Positions 1 to 7,462 of a stretch of DNA of 36,405 nt are shown piece by piece. The position numbers were made by a program, and so were the translations under genes. A model generated the notes under the pieces. The model did not search any database. It saw only the letters and a program-made list of their open reading frames with translations, and was not told the DNA's origin. How positions within the stretch are numbered: position 1 is the first letter of the stretch; each line of letters begins with the position of its first letter. The stretch comes from Terriglobia bacterium (GTDB taxonomy: Bacteria > Acidobacteriota > Terriglobia > Bryobacterales > Bryobacteraceae). The DNA is taken from the NCBI GenBank assembly GCA_020073445.1, contig JAIQFE010000041.1, forward strand, positions 1 through 36,405. Reading direction: 5' to 3'.

Positions 1-592
1 GATCGCTGTAGAGGGCGCAGAACAGGCCTTCGCGCTCGATCACTTCGCGCAGCGCCGTCATCACCGTGCGCGTCGATTCCTCTTCCACTAACTGGGCGTA
101 ATAGATGCGGCTGGTGGCGTCGTCCAGAATCACCAGCAGATCGTAATACCGGTCGTCCTGAAACCAGCGGTGTTTACTGCCGTCGATGTGCAGCAGCATC
201 CCCGGCAACGGCCGCCGCGGTCTTCTGCGCCGATGCGGTCCTCGCTTCTTCTTGCGCGCCACCAGACCCGCGCCTTGCAGCGCCTGCTTCACCCAGCTGT
301 AGCTCAACCGGATGCCTTCCACCTCCCGGAGTTTTTCATGGAAGTGGCGCACGTTGAAATCTGGGCACTTGTTTCGATATAGCGCCAGCACCCCTTCCGC
401 CGTTTCCATGGGCACCCGGTGGTAGCTGTTCTTGCCGCGCCGCCGGTCGAACAACCCGTTGTAGCCATGCTCCTGGTAGCGTCGCCGCATCCGCTGCATG
501 TTGCGGACACTCATTCCGGCAATCTCGGCCGCCTCGATCCAGGTCAGGCTCTTGGCCATCGCTTTCAGAATCACGTCTTGCAGCTTCATCAT
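1..592 (-). mobile_element. ISNCY-type (IS1202-like) transposase, N-terminal part, cut by window edge
   Basis: Reading the minus strand from 592 gives an open frame to the left edge, about 197 residues. It starts MMKLQDVILK and has an N-terminal helix-turn-helix (IEAAEIAGMSVRNMQRMRRRY). A conserved block DFNVRHFHEKL follows, then a basic linker KKKRGPHRRRR. The DDE integrase core then begins with HIDGSKHRW (first catalytic Asp), ILDDATSRIYYAQL, and a Glu-rich EEEST. The frame ends in ALYSD, just where the second catalytic Asp region is expected. This order matches ISNCY-family transposases. A GGAG lies just upstream; the second ATG (589) is the better spaced start. The C-terminal part with the last catalytic Glu lies outside the window, so activity cannot be judged. 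Confidence 0.85.
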
Positions 593-665
593 CCGCTCCG
601 TTTCTCGGGCGGGTATTCCTCGGCTCGGTGTCTCCACCTCGCCAGCTTCCTCCCACCCGGCCTGG

Positions 666-717
666 ACCGGACAACTAACGTGCTAATTCCACCGGACAAC
701 TAAAAAAGCTAACGACA
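666..717 (-). repeat. Subterminal direct repeats and probable IS end
   Basis: Upstream of the transposase start there are two imperfect direct repeats, 666-687 and 691-713. They share the perfect 13-base core ACCGGACAACTAA and a following GCTAA. On the minus strand the outermost part reads TGTCGTTAGC, ending at 717, which I take as the likely element terminus. Such repeats are typical transposase-binding sites at one IS end. The other end is outside the window, so neither the terminal inverted repeat nor a target duplication can be confirmed. Confidence 0.55.
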
Positions 718-898
718 CCGGTCACCGACCGCTAATCCGTTGCTATTGGACCTGCGACCTATACTCTCCGCTGCAGCGGGTACACTTGGTAAGTCGCATG
801 TGTCCACCAACTCATTCGCCTGGGCGGGCAACGTGGCGTGACGGCGGTCGAAGGGCGCACCAGAGTGCATACGAACACGCTAGAAGGATGGCCCGAGG
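718..898. other. Intergenic region without recognisable gene
   Basis: This is the stretch between the IS end and the DUF6629 gene. I see no coding frame with family resemblance. It contains the perfect 12-base palindrome CCGCTGCAGCGG at 768-779, which is not placed so as to suggest a terminator. A promoter for the downstream gene is presumably here, but I cannot single out hexamers. Confidence 0.3.
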
Positions 899-1561
899 GT
901 GTGCTTTTCAGCCGGAGCGAGCTTTGTCGGAAGTGGAGTTCTGGGAGCAGTCGGGGCTGTTACCTTAACCAAGGTCAAACACAGGCGGGAACTCCTTTTT
1001 GCCGCGTTACCCACCCTTTTCGCCGTTCACCAATTCATTGAGGGTTTCGTCTGGCTCGGGTTGCACGGCAACTTCTCGCCTGAGGTCACTCACGAGATGG
1101 GTGCAGCGTTCATGCTCTATGCGCAGGGCCTCCTTCCATTTCTGATTCCACTCAGCGTGCTGTTGTTCGAGTCCGATGTCAGGAGTCGCCGGCGGATGCT
1201 CCCATTTGCCGTGCTCGGCGGCTTAACAACCCTCTATATGTTATGGGCGCTGACGGCCTACTCACTGCAGGTGTTTATCGAGGGCGACAGCATCGTGTAC
1301 CTTAATCCGGCCACGAACCATACGGCTGTGGCGGTCCTGTACATCATCGCGACGTGTGGGTCACTCTTCTTCTCCAAAGTGAAGGACATCATCATTTTCG
1401 GTGCGGCCAACTTCGCCATCTTGCTGGTGGTGATGGCGGTCAAGCGATATGCGTTCACTTCCGTGTGGTGTGCCTATGCCGCCGTCGCCAGCGTGATCAT
1501 CCTTGCGTACTTTTGGAAGAGCAGCCTCCACCGGCCATTTCGGTACGACGAGGCGATGTAA
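899..1561 (+). CDS. DUF6629 family membrane protein
   Basis: The protein has 220 residues, is strongly hydrophobic, and has about six to seven predicted membrane segments. The N-terminus MCFSAGASFVGSGVLGAVGA matches the start of DUF6629 proteins, which begin MCFSAxASF. A further hallmark is HQFIEGFVWLGL near residues 44-55. The function of the family is not known; it sits in the cytoplasmic membrane. The start codon is GTG, with a weak AAGGA about ten bases upstream. It lies between an insertion sequence and the molybdenum cofactor genes, and 96 bases or more separate it from moeA, so a functional link is not supported. Family call is good; role unknown. Confidence 0.8.
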   Translation: MCFSAGASFVGSGVLGAVGAVTLTKVKHRRELLFAALPTLFAVHQFIEGFVWLGLHGNFSPEVTHEMGAAFMLYAQGLLPFLIPLSVLLFESDVRSRRRMLPFAVLGGLTTLYMLWALTAYSLQVFIEGDSIVYLNPATNHTAVAVLYIIATCGSLFFSKVKDIIIFGAANFAILLVVMAVKRYAFTSVWCAYAAVASVIILAYFWKSSLHRPFRYDEAM

Positions 1562-1690
1562 CAGCCACCCACCAGGCATTCATCACCCTGTCAGAACCCT
1601 CGACGGTATGAGGAAACTTCGCCTGTGGGTTAACATTAGTTTCGGTCCTGATCCGCTATGCGCCACACCAGCAAAGGAGCCGACGACGAC

Positions 1691-2917
1691 GTGCGGATGA
1701 GAGGTTTCGCGCAGCGTCACACGGTGGCTGCCGCCCTCGCTTGGCTGGATCCGCAGCTGCAGCCGCTGGCTACCGAGATTGTTGCGCTTAGGAACGCCTC
1801 CGGTCGCGTGCTGGCTGCGCCCGTCATCAGCGATGTGGACGTGCCGGGTTTTGACCGCGCGACGATGGACGGCTACGCGCTCCGGGCGGATAGCACGGAA
1901 GGTGCCACCTCGTACACCCGGCTGCCACTGAGAGTTATTGGCAATTCCATGCCTGGCTCACCGTTTGAAGGCTGTGTTTCCACGGGTGAAGCGGTTCGCA
2001 TCATGACGGGCGCGCCGATGCCACGCGGGGCGGATGCCGTGCTGCCTGCCGAATGGGTGGAGGCGGAGTCTAGTGACGCCGGCCCGCGTACCATCAGCGC
2101 ACTGGCGGCTGTTTCACCTGGCAAGAACCTTGGCAGGCGCGGCGAAGATATCGTGCGCGGCACGATACTGCTTGAGCCCGGACGCGCATTGCGCCCCCAG
2201 GATCTAGGCGTCCTCAGCTCCGTTGGCCAGGGAGAGGCGTATGTGGTTCGCCGACCGCGTGTACGGCTTGCCGTGACCGGGAACGAACTCCTTCCCTCCG
2301 GGTCGCATCCAAGTGGTTTTCATATTGTGGACGCCAACGGGCCGATGCTTTCGGCGCTGGTCGAGCGCGACGGAGGCATCGTCGACTTCCCGGGCTTGGT
2401 TCGCGACGATCCGAATGCCATCCTCGAAGCGCTTCATTCTGACGCAGATGTTGTTATTGTTTCCGGAGGATCGAGTGTCGGCATCGAGGACTTGGCGCCC
2501 ATGCTCGTCGCGCAACACGGCGAGCTGGCCGTGCACGGAATCGCGATGCGGCCGAGCAGTCCCACCGGACTTGGCCGGATAGGACATCGCCTGATTTTCT
2601 TGCTTCCCGGCAATCCAGTGTCGAGTTTATGCGCGTACGATTTCTTTGCCGGGCGCGCGATTCGAGCGCTCGGCGCACGCCCCAAACATTGGCCGTATCG
2701 AGCAGTCCGTGGCATTTTGAATCGCAAGATTAGTTCGCCCATCGGCCGACTGGACTACGCACGTGTGAAACTCGACGGCGATATGGTCGAGCCACTGACT
2801 GTGGGCGGAGCGTCGCTATTATCGTCCACGACGCGAGCGGACGGCTTCGTCATCGTGGGCGACGATAGCGAGGGTTTCGCGGCCGGATCCGAGGTCAAGG
2901 TTTGGCTCTATGGGTGA
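1691..2917 (+). CDS. moeA: Molybdopterin molybdotransferase MoeA (first copy)
   Basis: MoeA inserts molybdate (or tungstate) into adenylated molybdopterin in the cytoplasm. The frame shows the family signatures in order: MDGYALRAD, then GEAVRIMTGAPMPRGADAV with the conserved Thr of the active site, then GEDI, LGVLSSVG, VTGNEL, the SGGSSVG loop and the LLPGNPVSSL motif with its conserved Pro. A C-terminal beta domain follows. The length of 408 residues is normal for MoeA. I chose the GTG at 1691 because AAAGGAG lies ten bases upstream; an ATG at 1697 is a near alternative, and an in-frame ATG at 1658 lacks a good ribosome site. It is the first gene of a compact moeA-moeA-mobA run: the next start is five bases after its stop. 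This gene has the plain architecture, unlike the next. Confidence 0.93.
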   Translation: MRMRGFAQRHTVAAALAWLDPQLQPLATEIVALRNASGRVLAAPVISDVDVPGFDRATMDGYALRADSTEGATSYTRLPLRVIGNSMPGSPFEGCVSTGEAVRIMTGAPMPRGADAVLPAEWVEAESSDAGPRTISALAAVSPGKNLGRRGEDIVRGTILLEPGRALRPQDLGVLSSVGQGEAYVVRRPRVRLAVTGNELLPSGSHPSGFHIVDANGPMLSALVERDGGIVDFPGLVRDDPNAILEALHSDADVVIVSGGSSVGIEDLAPMLVAQHGELAVHGIAMRPSSPTGLGRIGHRLIFLLPGNPVSSLCAYDFFAGRAIRALGARPKHWPYRAVRGILNRKISSPIGRLDYARVKLDGDMVEPLTVGGASLLSSTTRADGFVIVGDDSEGFAAGSEVKVWLYG

Positions 2918-2922
2918 GCCAC

Positions 2923-4836
2923 ATGCCTGAACAAGAGCAGTTCCTCCAGGTACTCGACCGGGATGAGGCGGAGCGGCGGTTTCGAGCCGCACTTGATCTC
3001 GCACCGCTCGGTGCCGAAACAATTCCGCTCGACTCGGCACTCGGCCGGGTGCTGGCGGCGGACGTGCTGTCGCCAGTGGACGTGCCTTCGTTCGATCGTT
3101 CGAATGTCGATGGTTTCGCTGTCGTCGCGGAAGACACGTTTGGCGCGTCTGAAGAGGTTCCACGATCCGTGCTGTTGGGCGATGAGGAGATACACACGGG
3201 CGTTATTCCGGCCACGGTCATTCAACCTGGCAAGGCGGTCTTAATTGCAACCGGCGGCATGGTGCCGCGCGGCGCCGACGCCGTTGTCATGGTCGAGTAC
3301 GCGGAGACACGCGACTCTGAGCTTAGAATTTCCAGGGCCGTCACCGCAGGCAGCGGCATATCGTTTGCCGGGACTGACATCACCGCAGGCGAGACGGTTC
3401 TCCGTCAAGGAAGGCTGTTGACCAGCCGCGATACGGGAGTCCTCGCCGCGATAGGTGTCGCGAAGGTCAACGTTTGGCGGAAGCCGATTGTCGCGATCCT
3501 CTCCACGGGAGATGAGATCATCGCGCCCGGCGATCCAATGCAGCCGGCTAAGGTTTATGACTCGAACGCGCAGGTTCTGGCTGACGCCGTGAAGGAACTG
3601 GGTGGCGAGCCAATGCGCCTTGGCATCACGCACGACGACGTTGCCGCCTTGCGCGAACGACTCCGGCATGCACTGGCGGTCGCCGACGTGGTGCTTCTGT
3701 CCGGCGGAACCAGCAAGGGCGCAGGCGACGTTTCCTATCGTGTCGTCGCTGAACTCGACGATCCCGGCATCGTCGCGCATGGCGTCGCACTGAAGCCCGG
3801 TAAACCGATTTGCCTCGCAGCGAGTAAAAGACGCCCCGTAGTCGTGCTTCCAGGATTTCCGACGTCGGCGATCTTCACCTTCCACGAGTTTGTTGCCCCC
3901 GTGATTCGCTTACTCGCGGGCCGCGGCTCGGAGGAGCGAACGGTTGTGCCGGCCAAGCTTGCCGTCAAAGTGAACAGCGAGATCGGCCGGACGGAATATC
4001 TTCTCGTGGGGCTAGTCGAGACTCCGAACGAGGGGCTCGCCGCATATCCCATGGGGCAAGGCTCGGGCAGCGTCACAACGTTTAGCAGAGCCGATGGCTT
4101 CGCGACTATTGGGCGGCATGAGGAAATCGTTGAAGCCGGAACCATTATCAGCGTCCAGCTTCTTGGGCGCGATTTGCAGTTGGCCGATCTTGTCGTGATT
4201 GGCAGCCATTGCATCGCTCTCGATTTCCCCCTTGGAGAGCTGCAGCGTCAGGGCGTGTTTTCGAAATTTCTGGCCGTGGGCAGCACCGCTGGATTGGATG
4301 CGGCCAAGCGCGGCGAATGCGATATTGCCGGTGTACACCTGCTGGATCCGAAGACCAACGAATACAATCGCCCTTTCTTGACTCCGGCCCTTCAACTCAT
4401 TCCTGGGTATGGGCGGCTGCAGGGTATTGTGTTTCGCCGTGGAGATGTCCGTTTCGAAGGAAAAACCGCGCATGACGCCATTGCGATTGCTATCAACGAT
4501 CCGGCCTGTGTGATGGTCAATCGCAACCAGGGGAGCGGCACGCGCGTATTGATCGATCGCCTGCTGGGCGGCGTCAAGCCGCACGGCTATGCCGTACAGC
4601 CGCGAAATCACAATGCCGTCGCGGCGGCCGTAGTCCAAGGCCGCGCCGATTGGGGCATGACGCTCGATACCATCGCTCGTAACGCCGGACTTGGATTCCT
4701 GCCGGTACAGGAGGAGCAATACGATTTCATCGTGCCAAAATCGCGCGCGAATCGTCCTGGAGTCGTCGCTTTCATGAAGCTGCTGCAGCAAGCTTCGACG
4801 AAAGAAGCGCTGGTCCGTCTCGGAATGAAGCCATGA
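2923..4836 (+). CDS. moeA: MoeA fused to a C-terminal PBP-like domain (second MoeA)
   Basis: The protein has about 637 residues. The N-terminal 400 are a second MoeA: NVDGFAVVAEDT, IATGGMVPRGADAV, GTDITAGETV, ILSTGDEI, LLSGGTSKGAGD and VLPGFPTSA. From about residue 412 a type-2 periplasmic-binding-like domain (PF12727 type) follows: GSTAGLDAAKRGECDIAGVHLLD, NRNQGSGTRVLIDRLL and HNAVAAAVVQGRADWGM. No signal peptide is present, so both domains should be cytoplasmic. The same domain occurs on the HTH regulator at 12038-13108. MoeA-PBP fusions are known; the PBP part is presumed to bind a small ligand, plausibly molybdate or tungstate. ATG 2923 is preferred over upstream in-frame TTG 2902 and GTG 2914. 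The stop overlaps the mobA start (ATGA), which suggests translational coupling. Confidence 0.92.
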   Translation: MPEQEQFLQVLDRDEAERRFRAALDLAPLGAETIPLDSALGRVLAADVLSPVDVPSFDRSNVDGFAVVAEDTFGASEEVPRSVLLGDEEIHTGVIPATVIQPGKAVLIATGGMVPRGADAVVMVEYAETRDSELRISRAVTAGSGISFAGTDITAGETVLRQGRLLTSRDTGVLAAIGVAKVNVWRKPIVAILSTGDEIIAPGDPMQPAKVYDSNAQVLADAVKELGGEPMRLGITHDDVAALRERLRHALAVADVVLLSGGTSKGAGDVSYRVVAELDDPGIVAHGVALKPGKPICLAASKRRPVVVLPGFPTSAIFTFHEFVAPVIRLLAGRGSEERTVVPAKLAVKVNSEIGRTEYLLVGLVETPNEGLAAYPMGQGSGSVTTFSRADGFATIGRHEEIVEAGTIISVQLLGRDLQLADLVVIGSHCIALDFPLGELQRQGVFSKFLAVGSTAGLDAAKRGECDIAGVHLLDPKTNEYNRPFLTPALQLIPGYGRLQGIVFRRGDVRFEGKTAHDAIAIAINDPACVMVNRNQGSGTRVLIDRLLGGVKPHGYAVQPRNHNAVAAAVVQGRADWGMTLDTIARNAGLGFLPVQEEQYDFIVPKSRANRPGVVAFMKLLQQASTKEALVRLGMKP

Positions 4837-5441
4837 CAGCTAGCGGCATCGTTTTAAGCGGAGGAAGGTCGACCCGTATGGGTGTTCCCAAAGCGACCCT
4901 GCCTTTCGGTCCTGAGACGATGCTTCAGCGTGTCGTGCGGCTGCTCGGCACGGTGGTCTCTCCTATCGTGGTGGTTGCGGCGCGCGATCAATCTCTACCG
5001 GAACTTCCGGCTGACGTCAAGATCACTCACGATGAGCGCGAGCAGCGGGGCCCGCTGGAAGGACTGCGCGCGGGGCTGAAAGCTTTGCCGAATTCGGTCG
5101 ATGTTGCATATATAACCAGTTGTGACGTTCCCCTGCTCGTGCCGGCATTCGTAGTTCGGATGGTTGAGCTGCTGGGCGATCATGACATTGCCGTGATGGA
5201 AATCGAAGGGTTCCCTCATCCTCTCTCCGCGGTCTATCGGCGCGATACTCTGCCGCACGTCGAAGCGCTGCTGGAGAAAGACAGGTTGCGGCCGGTTTTC
5301 CTGTTCGACGCCGTGCGGACTCGCCGGGTGCGGCCGGAAGAAATGCTCGCCGTCGATCCACAGCTCCGCACGCTGCGCAATCTCAATACCCGCGAAGACT
5401 ATCTGGCTGCGTTGTCCGAAGCCGGCTACCAGCCCCTCTGA
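4833..5441 (+). CDS. mobA: Molybdenum cofactor guanylyltransferase MobA
   Basis: MobA joins GMP from GTP to Mo-molybdopterin, giving the bis-MGD cofactor that formate dehydrogenases of the type encoded at 9193-12033 need. The nucleotidyltransferase signature GIVLSGGRSTRMGVPKATLPF (residues 5-25) carries the Gly-rich loop and the conserved RMGxxK. A metal-binding Asp follows in TSCDVPLL (about residue 97). The length of 202 residues is usual. The start overlaps the stop of moeA-PBP by four bases, so it is part of the same operon. The 3' end overlaps the convergent AOR gene by 16 bases, so no terminator fits between them. Confidence 0.93.
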   Translation: MTASGIVLSGGRSTRMGVPKATLPFGPETMLQRVVRLLGTVVSPIVVVAARDQSLPELPADVKITHDEREQRGPLEGLRAGLKALPNSVDVAYITSCDVPLLVPAFVVRMVELLGDHDIAVMEIEGFPHPLSAVYRRDTLPHVEALLEKDRLRPVFLFDAVRTRRVRPEEMLAVDPQLRTLRNLNTREDYLAALSEAGYQPL

Positions 5442-7153
5442 CGATGGTATTCGGCGACCAGCGAATTGAGCAATTCGCGGCTGAGCGAAGCCTCGGGGTC
5501 GTTGGGCAGCGGGGTGTTGAGGAAGCGATCCGGGAGTGTGTCTTCAGCCGGCGTCCACCCGGCGAGAAGATTGAACTGCCGCTTGGCTGACACGATACGT
5601 TTCGCAGTTTCACGCAACTCGTCGGCGGTCACATCCCAGCCGGTGATGCTGCGCAGCATCTCCGCCGTTTCGTCATGAAAATCGTTGAATACGCCGCGCA
5701 GAAACTTGCAGATGATCATCGAATCCATCAGCGCAGCCTTGTCCTCGGTATCGATGGCATGACGCACGGCATCTAGCGTTAGGTTCCGTCGATCGACTTT
5801 GTCCGAAAAATCGACCTCATATGCGCCGCTACGATTGTGATCTGCGCCACGCGCGCCCACCGCGAAACCGAGCGCCATCGTTTGCAGCGCTCGCGGCTCG
5901 TAACCAGGAATCTCGAGGCCCTTCACTTGTGGCGCGAAAGCGATGCTGTTGTGTCCGATCGCGTGCGCCACGCGACGGCTGCCTTCCGCCAGTAAGTCGC
6001 CGATCCCGCGGCGTGAACCAATCGAATCGATCGCGCGCAGCAGTGCGTCGCCGCTGCCGAAAGTGAGCCACGGCTCGTCGATCCATCCGCGCTCTACACA
6101 CTCCATGGCAAACGCGATGGTGCCTCCCGTGCTGATCGTGTCGAGCCCCAACTCGTCGCAGCGCTTGGATGCGCGCAAAACGGCTTCGGGGTCGCTCACT
6201 CCGCACAATGAACCAAGGGCGAACAAGCTTTCATACTCCACTCGCACCCCGCCGCTTCCTAGTGAGTAGATGTGTTCGCATCCAATAGTGCAGCTCACGC
6301 AACTTTCGCGCGTTTTGGAACGAGTGGTGCTCAACTGCTCGTGCGAAAGACTTGCAGCTTCATCGAACGTGCCGCTTTGAAAGTTGCGCGTCGGCAGCGC
6401 GCCGAATCTGTTGAATGTGAGCAGATTCGTTGCAGTGCCGAGCTCGCGGTATTTCGCAGTCGCAGGACCGAACGACCGCTTGGAAAGACTCTTGCTGATT
6501 GTCGTGAGCTCGCCGGGATTCGCCCACTCGGCGCGCCGCGTTCCGCGCAGAGCAATCGCCTTGATGTTCTTGGCGCCAAGTACGGCTCCGCTGCCCCCGC
6601 GCCCTGCATGGCGGCCATCGTGCGAGATCGTCGCATAGCGAACCAGATTCTCACCCGCTGGACCGATCGACGCGACCCTATAATTCGCGCCTAAGCGAGC
6701 CTTGAGCCCGCTCTCAGTGTCCTGACACGTCGCGCCGCGATATTCCGCCGCGGGTTCGATGCGTACGCTCGTGTCATCAATCACCAGCACCGAAAGCTCA
6801 GCCGCGCGTCCAGCGATGACGATGGCGTCGCAGCCGCAGCGCTTGCCCGCGATCGCAAATCCACTGCTCGCGAGTGAGTCGTTAATGCGCCCGGTTAGCG
6901 GACTCTTACTCACCACCGCGAACTTGGCCGACGTCGTCAGAGGACTGCCGACCAGAGGACTGAAGGCGAAAACAAGAGGAGCCTCGGGTGCGAGGGGGTC
7001 CATAATCGCAGCACCTTCATCGAGCAGCAGCTTCACGCCCAGCCCGCTGCCACCCAGGTACTGCCGCAGAACGGTGTCGGACAGCGGTACGTACTCGGAC
7101 GCGCCGGTAGACACGTCGATCCGAAGGTAGCGTCCGTGATAACCGAAGGGCAT
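5426..7153 (-). CDS. aor: Aldehyde:ferredoxin oxidoreductase family protein (AOR, likely tungsten enzyme)
   Basis: The protein has 575 residues, close to the usual 600. AOR enzymes oxidise aldehydes to acids with a tungsto-bispterin and one [4Fe-4S] cluster, in the cytoplasm. The N-terminal pterin-binding domain shows GRYLRIDVSTG, QYLGGSGLG and SHDGRHAGRGGSGAVLGAKNIKAI (about 177-200). The cluster ligands are visible as Cys285, Cys288 and Cys292 in ESCVSCTIGCEH, plus Cys482 in SMIICKF. Their spacing nearly matches the archaeal enzyme (288, 291, 295, 494). The motif MALGFAVGARGADHNRSG (about 426-443) lies in the substrate/pterin domain. A MoaD-like gene lies nine bases upstream, an arrangement known from bacterial AOR operons. 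No AorA ferredoxin or AorC flavoprotein partner is present here. The exact aldehyde substrate is unknown; other W-enzymes of the family are possible. Confidence 0.9.
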   Translation of the reverse strand: MPFGYHGRYLRIDVSTGASEYVPLSDTVLRQYLGGSGLGVKLLLDEGAAIMDPLAPEAPLVFAFSPLVGSPLTTSAKFAVVSKSPLTGRINDSLASSGFAIAGKRCGCDAIVIAGRAAELSVLVIDDTSVRIEPAAEYRGATCQDTESGLKARLGANYRVASIGPAGENLVRYATISHDGRHAGRGGSGAVLGAKNIKAIALRGTRRAEWANPGELTTISKSLSKRSFGPATAKYRELGTATNLLTFNRFGALPTRNFQSGTFDEAASLSHEQLSTTRSKTRESCVSCTIGCEHIYSLGSGGVRVEYESLFALGSLCGVSDPEAVLRASKRCDELGLDTISTGGTIAFAMECVERGWIDEPWLTFGSGDALLRAIDSIGSRRGIGDLLAEGSRRVAHAIGHNSIAFAPQVKGLEIPGYEPRALQTMALGFAVGARGADHNRSGAYEVDFSDKVDRRNLTLDAVRHAIDTEDKAALMDSMIICKFLRGVFNDFHDETAEMLRSITGWDVTADELRETAKRIVSAKRQFNLLAGWTPAEDTLPDRFLNTPLPNDPEASLSRELLNSLVAEYHRQRGW

Positions 7154-7162
7154 CGCTTCCTT

Positions 7163-7417
7163 CTATCCTCCCGCGTCGGCGGAGAGAATGAGCACGCGAT
7201 CCTCTTTGACCAGGGGCGTCGACGGATCGCTGACAAACCGGTCCCCATTCAAGTTGGCAATGAACGAAGAATGAAGCCTATCTACGGCGATGAACTCGCG
7301 GAGCGGGGGAATTTGCGTCGCGAGCGTCCCTAGCAGCTGGCCCAGAGTGTCGGCGTGAACTTCCAGTTGGGAGATGCCGGCGCGCTGGCGGGGAACGCCA
7401 AGAAACTCAACATGCAT
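7163..7417 (-). CDS. MoaD/ThiS-family sulfur carrier next to AOR
   Basis: A small 84-residue ubiquitin-fold protein. It ends in LSADAGG; the C-terminal Gly-Gly is the site that becomes a thiocarboxylate in MoaD, which supplies sulfur for the molybdopterin dithiolene. The strand pattern (MHVEFLG, FIANLNGDRFV, EDRVLILS) fits the beta-grasp fold. A GAGG is nine bases before the ATG. It lies nine bases upstream of aor in the same direction and is probably cotranscribed. MoaD-like genes accompany many AORs and may be dedicated to tungstopterin. A general MoaD role is equally possible because no other moaD, moaE or moaA lies in the window. Confidence 0.85.
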   Translation of the reverse strand: MHVEFLGVPRQRAGISQLEVHADTLGQLLGTLATQIPPLREFIAVDRLHSSFIANLNGDRFVSDPSTPLVKEDRVLILSADAGG

Positions 7418-7462
7418 AAGCGCGGCCTCATAGGTATGATAACATGACAGTTAGCCTTCCAG
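7418..7462. promoter_or_regulatory. Short divergent promoter region between moaD-aor and the formate dehydrogenase genes
   Basis: Only 45 bases separate the two start codons, so the divergent promoters must overlap each other or the genes. TATGAT at 7435-7440 could be a -10 element for the plus direction, but no convincing -35 is seen. The assignment rests on gene orientation. Confidence 0.35.

Noticed and set aside
768-779. Palindrome CCGCTGCAGCGG as an operator
   Set aside because: A perfect 12-base palindrome of G and C is expected by chance in a sequence this long and GC-rich, and no second copy was seen.
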